Origin: Kordiimonadaceae bacterium | Lineage (GTDB): Bacteria; Pseudomonadota; Alphaproteobacteria; Sphingomonadales; Kordiimonadaceae | DNA: 7,445 bases | NCBI GenBank assembly: GCA_016763495.1 | Contig: JAESTR010000144.1 | Location: forward strand, 1 to 7,445 | Direction: 5' to 3' | Part shown: piece after piece, positions 6,802 through 7,445 of the stretch | Layout of the letters: each line of letters begins with the position of its first letter | Position numbering within the stretch: position 1 is the first letter of the stretch | Translations under genes and position numbers: made by a program | Notes under the pieces: model-generated | The model's input: the letters and a program-made list of their open reading frames with translations, nothing else | Told to the model about the DNA's origin: nothing | The model's database searches: none

Positions 6802-7445
6802 TTAAGCGCTGGTTTCGCCATCAAGTGCGCGGCCAAATTTTGACCAAAACGTTTTATCGCGCTGATATTGATCTGCTGATATCTGGCCACGGACGTGTTC
6901 ATTGAAGGCTAAATTCATCTTAGCATTGCGGGCAAAGTCAAAATCACTAAATGGGTCCCGAAACTCTTTATCCCCCGGCTCATAAAACCCTACAAAATTG
7001 CCTGCCGCATCCTGCTTAGAGTTTGCGCTCATTAAATTTATCATCATCTTACCTTCAGCCAACATTAGGCCTTTCTCACCCATACCCGTGACTGTTTCTT
7101 CCCATGCAGCTTTTACATGAGGCGGCGTGCTATCCGTTGGGAAACGAAAACCATGGCCTCGCCCAACTGTATATAAGGCGTCCCCGTTCCAATCACGCTG
7201 TGCACCGTTCGGTAACAATAAGTTCAACGCCCCCTCATCTGACAGACCATCAATACCCTGCTTAGAGATAGGATCTGCTAGCCCTTGGGTGATTTGTATG
7301 ATTTCGCGTTCGTCAGCAGTAAGGCCTTTCAGGAAGCTTTTCGGATCGCTGAAACCACCTTCGTCCGCAGCTTTTTCCATAATGTTCGCAAACTTGGCTT
7401 TCAGCGTATCTATATCGGTGCCAAATTCCTCGGCACGCGCTTCGA
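6802..7445 (-). CDS. Unrecognised protein, C-terminal 213 residues (start outside the window)
   Basis: The reading frame is open from the right edge to a TAA at 6802–6804. An internal ATG at 7378–7380 is probably not the start, because the frame continues upstream with protein-like sequence (EARAEEFGTDIDTLKAKFAN) and no clear ribosome site precedes that ATG. I do not recognise the family. The visible part is hydrophilic and mostly helix-prone, with no signal peptide, membrane segment or cysteine. It has a Gly/aromatic-rich centre (LYTVGRGHGFRFPTD) and a charged, aromatic C-terminus (RDPFSDFDFARN, then QYQRDKTFWSKFGRALDGE). The 8-base gap to the convergent GST stop leaves no room for a separate terminator. 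Codon use looks like that of the neighbours. Confidence 0.8.
   Translation of the reverse strand, partial: EARAEEFGTDIDTLKAKFANIMEKAADEGGFSDPKSFLKGLTADEREIIQITQGLADPISKQGIDGLSDEGALNLLLPNGAQRDWNGDALYTVGRGHGFRFPTDSTPPHVKAAWEETVTGMGEKGLMLAEGKMMINLMSANSKQDAAGNFVGFYEPGDKEFRDPFSDFDFARNAKMNLAFNEHVRGQISADQYQRDKTFWSKFGRALDGETSA

Noticed and set aside
7378..7380. ATG as the start of the right-edge protein
   Set aside because: The frame stays open and protein-like to the window edge and no clear ribosome site precedes this ATG.
1..7445. Mobile elements, CRISPR arrays, toxin–antitoxin or defence genes
   Set aside because: No transposase, integrase, regularly spaced repeats, nuclease/helicase defence modules or typical small toxin–antitoxin pairs were seen on either strand.

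Overview
This window looks like an ordinary chromosomal segment of an alphaproteobacterium with a GC content near 50%. The yebC–ruvC–ruvA–ruvB order and the alphaproteobacterial flavour of the YebC N-terminus ([20 protein letters not shown]) support that class. I cannot name a genus from the sequence alone. I see no rRNA, tRNA, CRISPR array, insertion sequence, integrase or phage gene.

Region 1 (1–2575, all minus strand) is a DNA-repair operon. It reads yebC (YebC/PmpR/TACO1 family), then ruvC (Holliday junction resolvase), ruvA (junction-binding tetramer) and ruvB (AAA+ branch-migration motor, cut off by the left edge). The ruvC/ruvA and ruvA/ruvB junctions are 4-base stop/start overlaps (GTGA and ATGA). 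ruvA starts with GTG, and ruvB has no convincing ribosome binding site of its own, so the three subunits are probably translationally coupled. The catalytic and nucleotide-binding residues expected in the visible parts of RuvA, RuvB and RuvC are present.

Region 2 (2576–3788) has a 307-base divergent intergenic stretch. It is followed on the plus strand by a GFA-family zinc-binding protein and a small four-helix DUF1304 membrane protein, 35 bases apart and probably co-transcribed. A short stem-loop lies in the convergent gap after them.

Region 3 (3789–5812, minus strand) is a probable three-gene operon: a YvbK-like GNAT acetyltransferase, a secreted kelch β-propeller protein starting 2 bases after it, and a probably exported NTF2/SnoaL-like protein 54 bases further on. 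The mature kelch protein has only two cysteines, one at each end, which suggests a disulfide closing the propeller.

Region 4 (5813–7445) has a 372-base intergenic stretch with weak promoter candidates, a glutathione S-transferase gene on the plus strand, and a converging minus-strand gene of unknown function that runs off the right edge.

I found no clear evidence of a new defence, mobile or RNA-based system. The most useful leads are the exported kelch/NTF2-like/GNAT cluster and the unrecognised right-edge protein.
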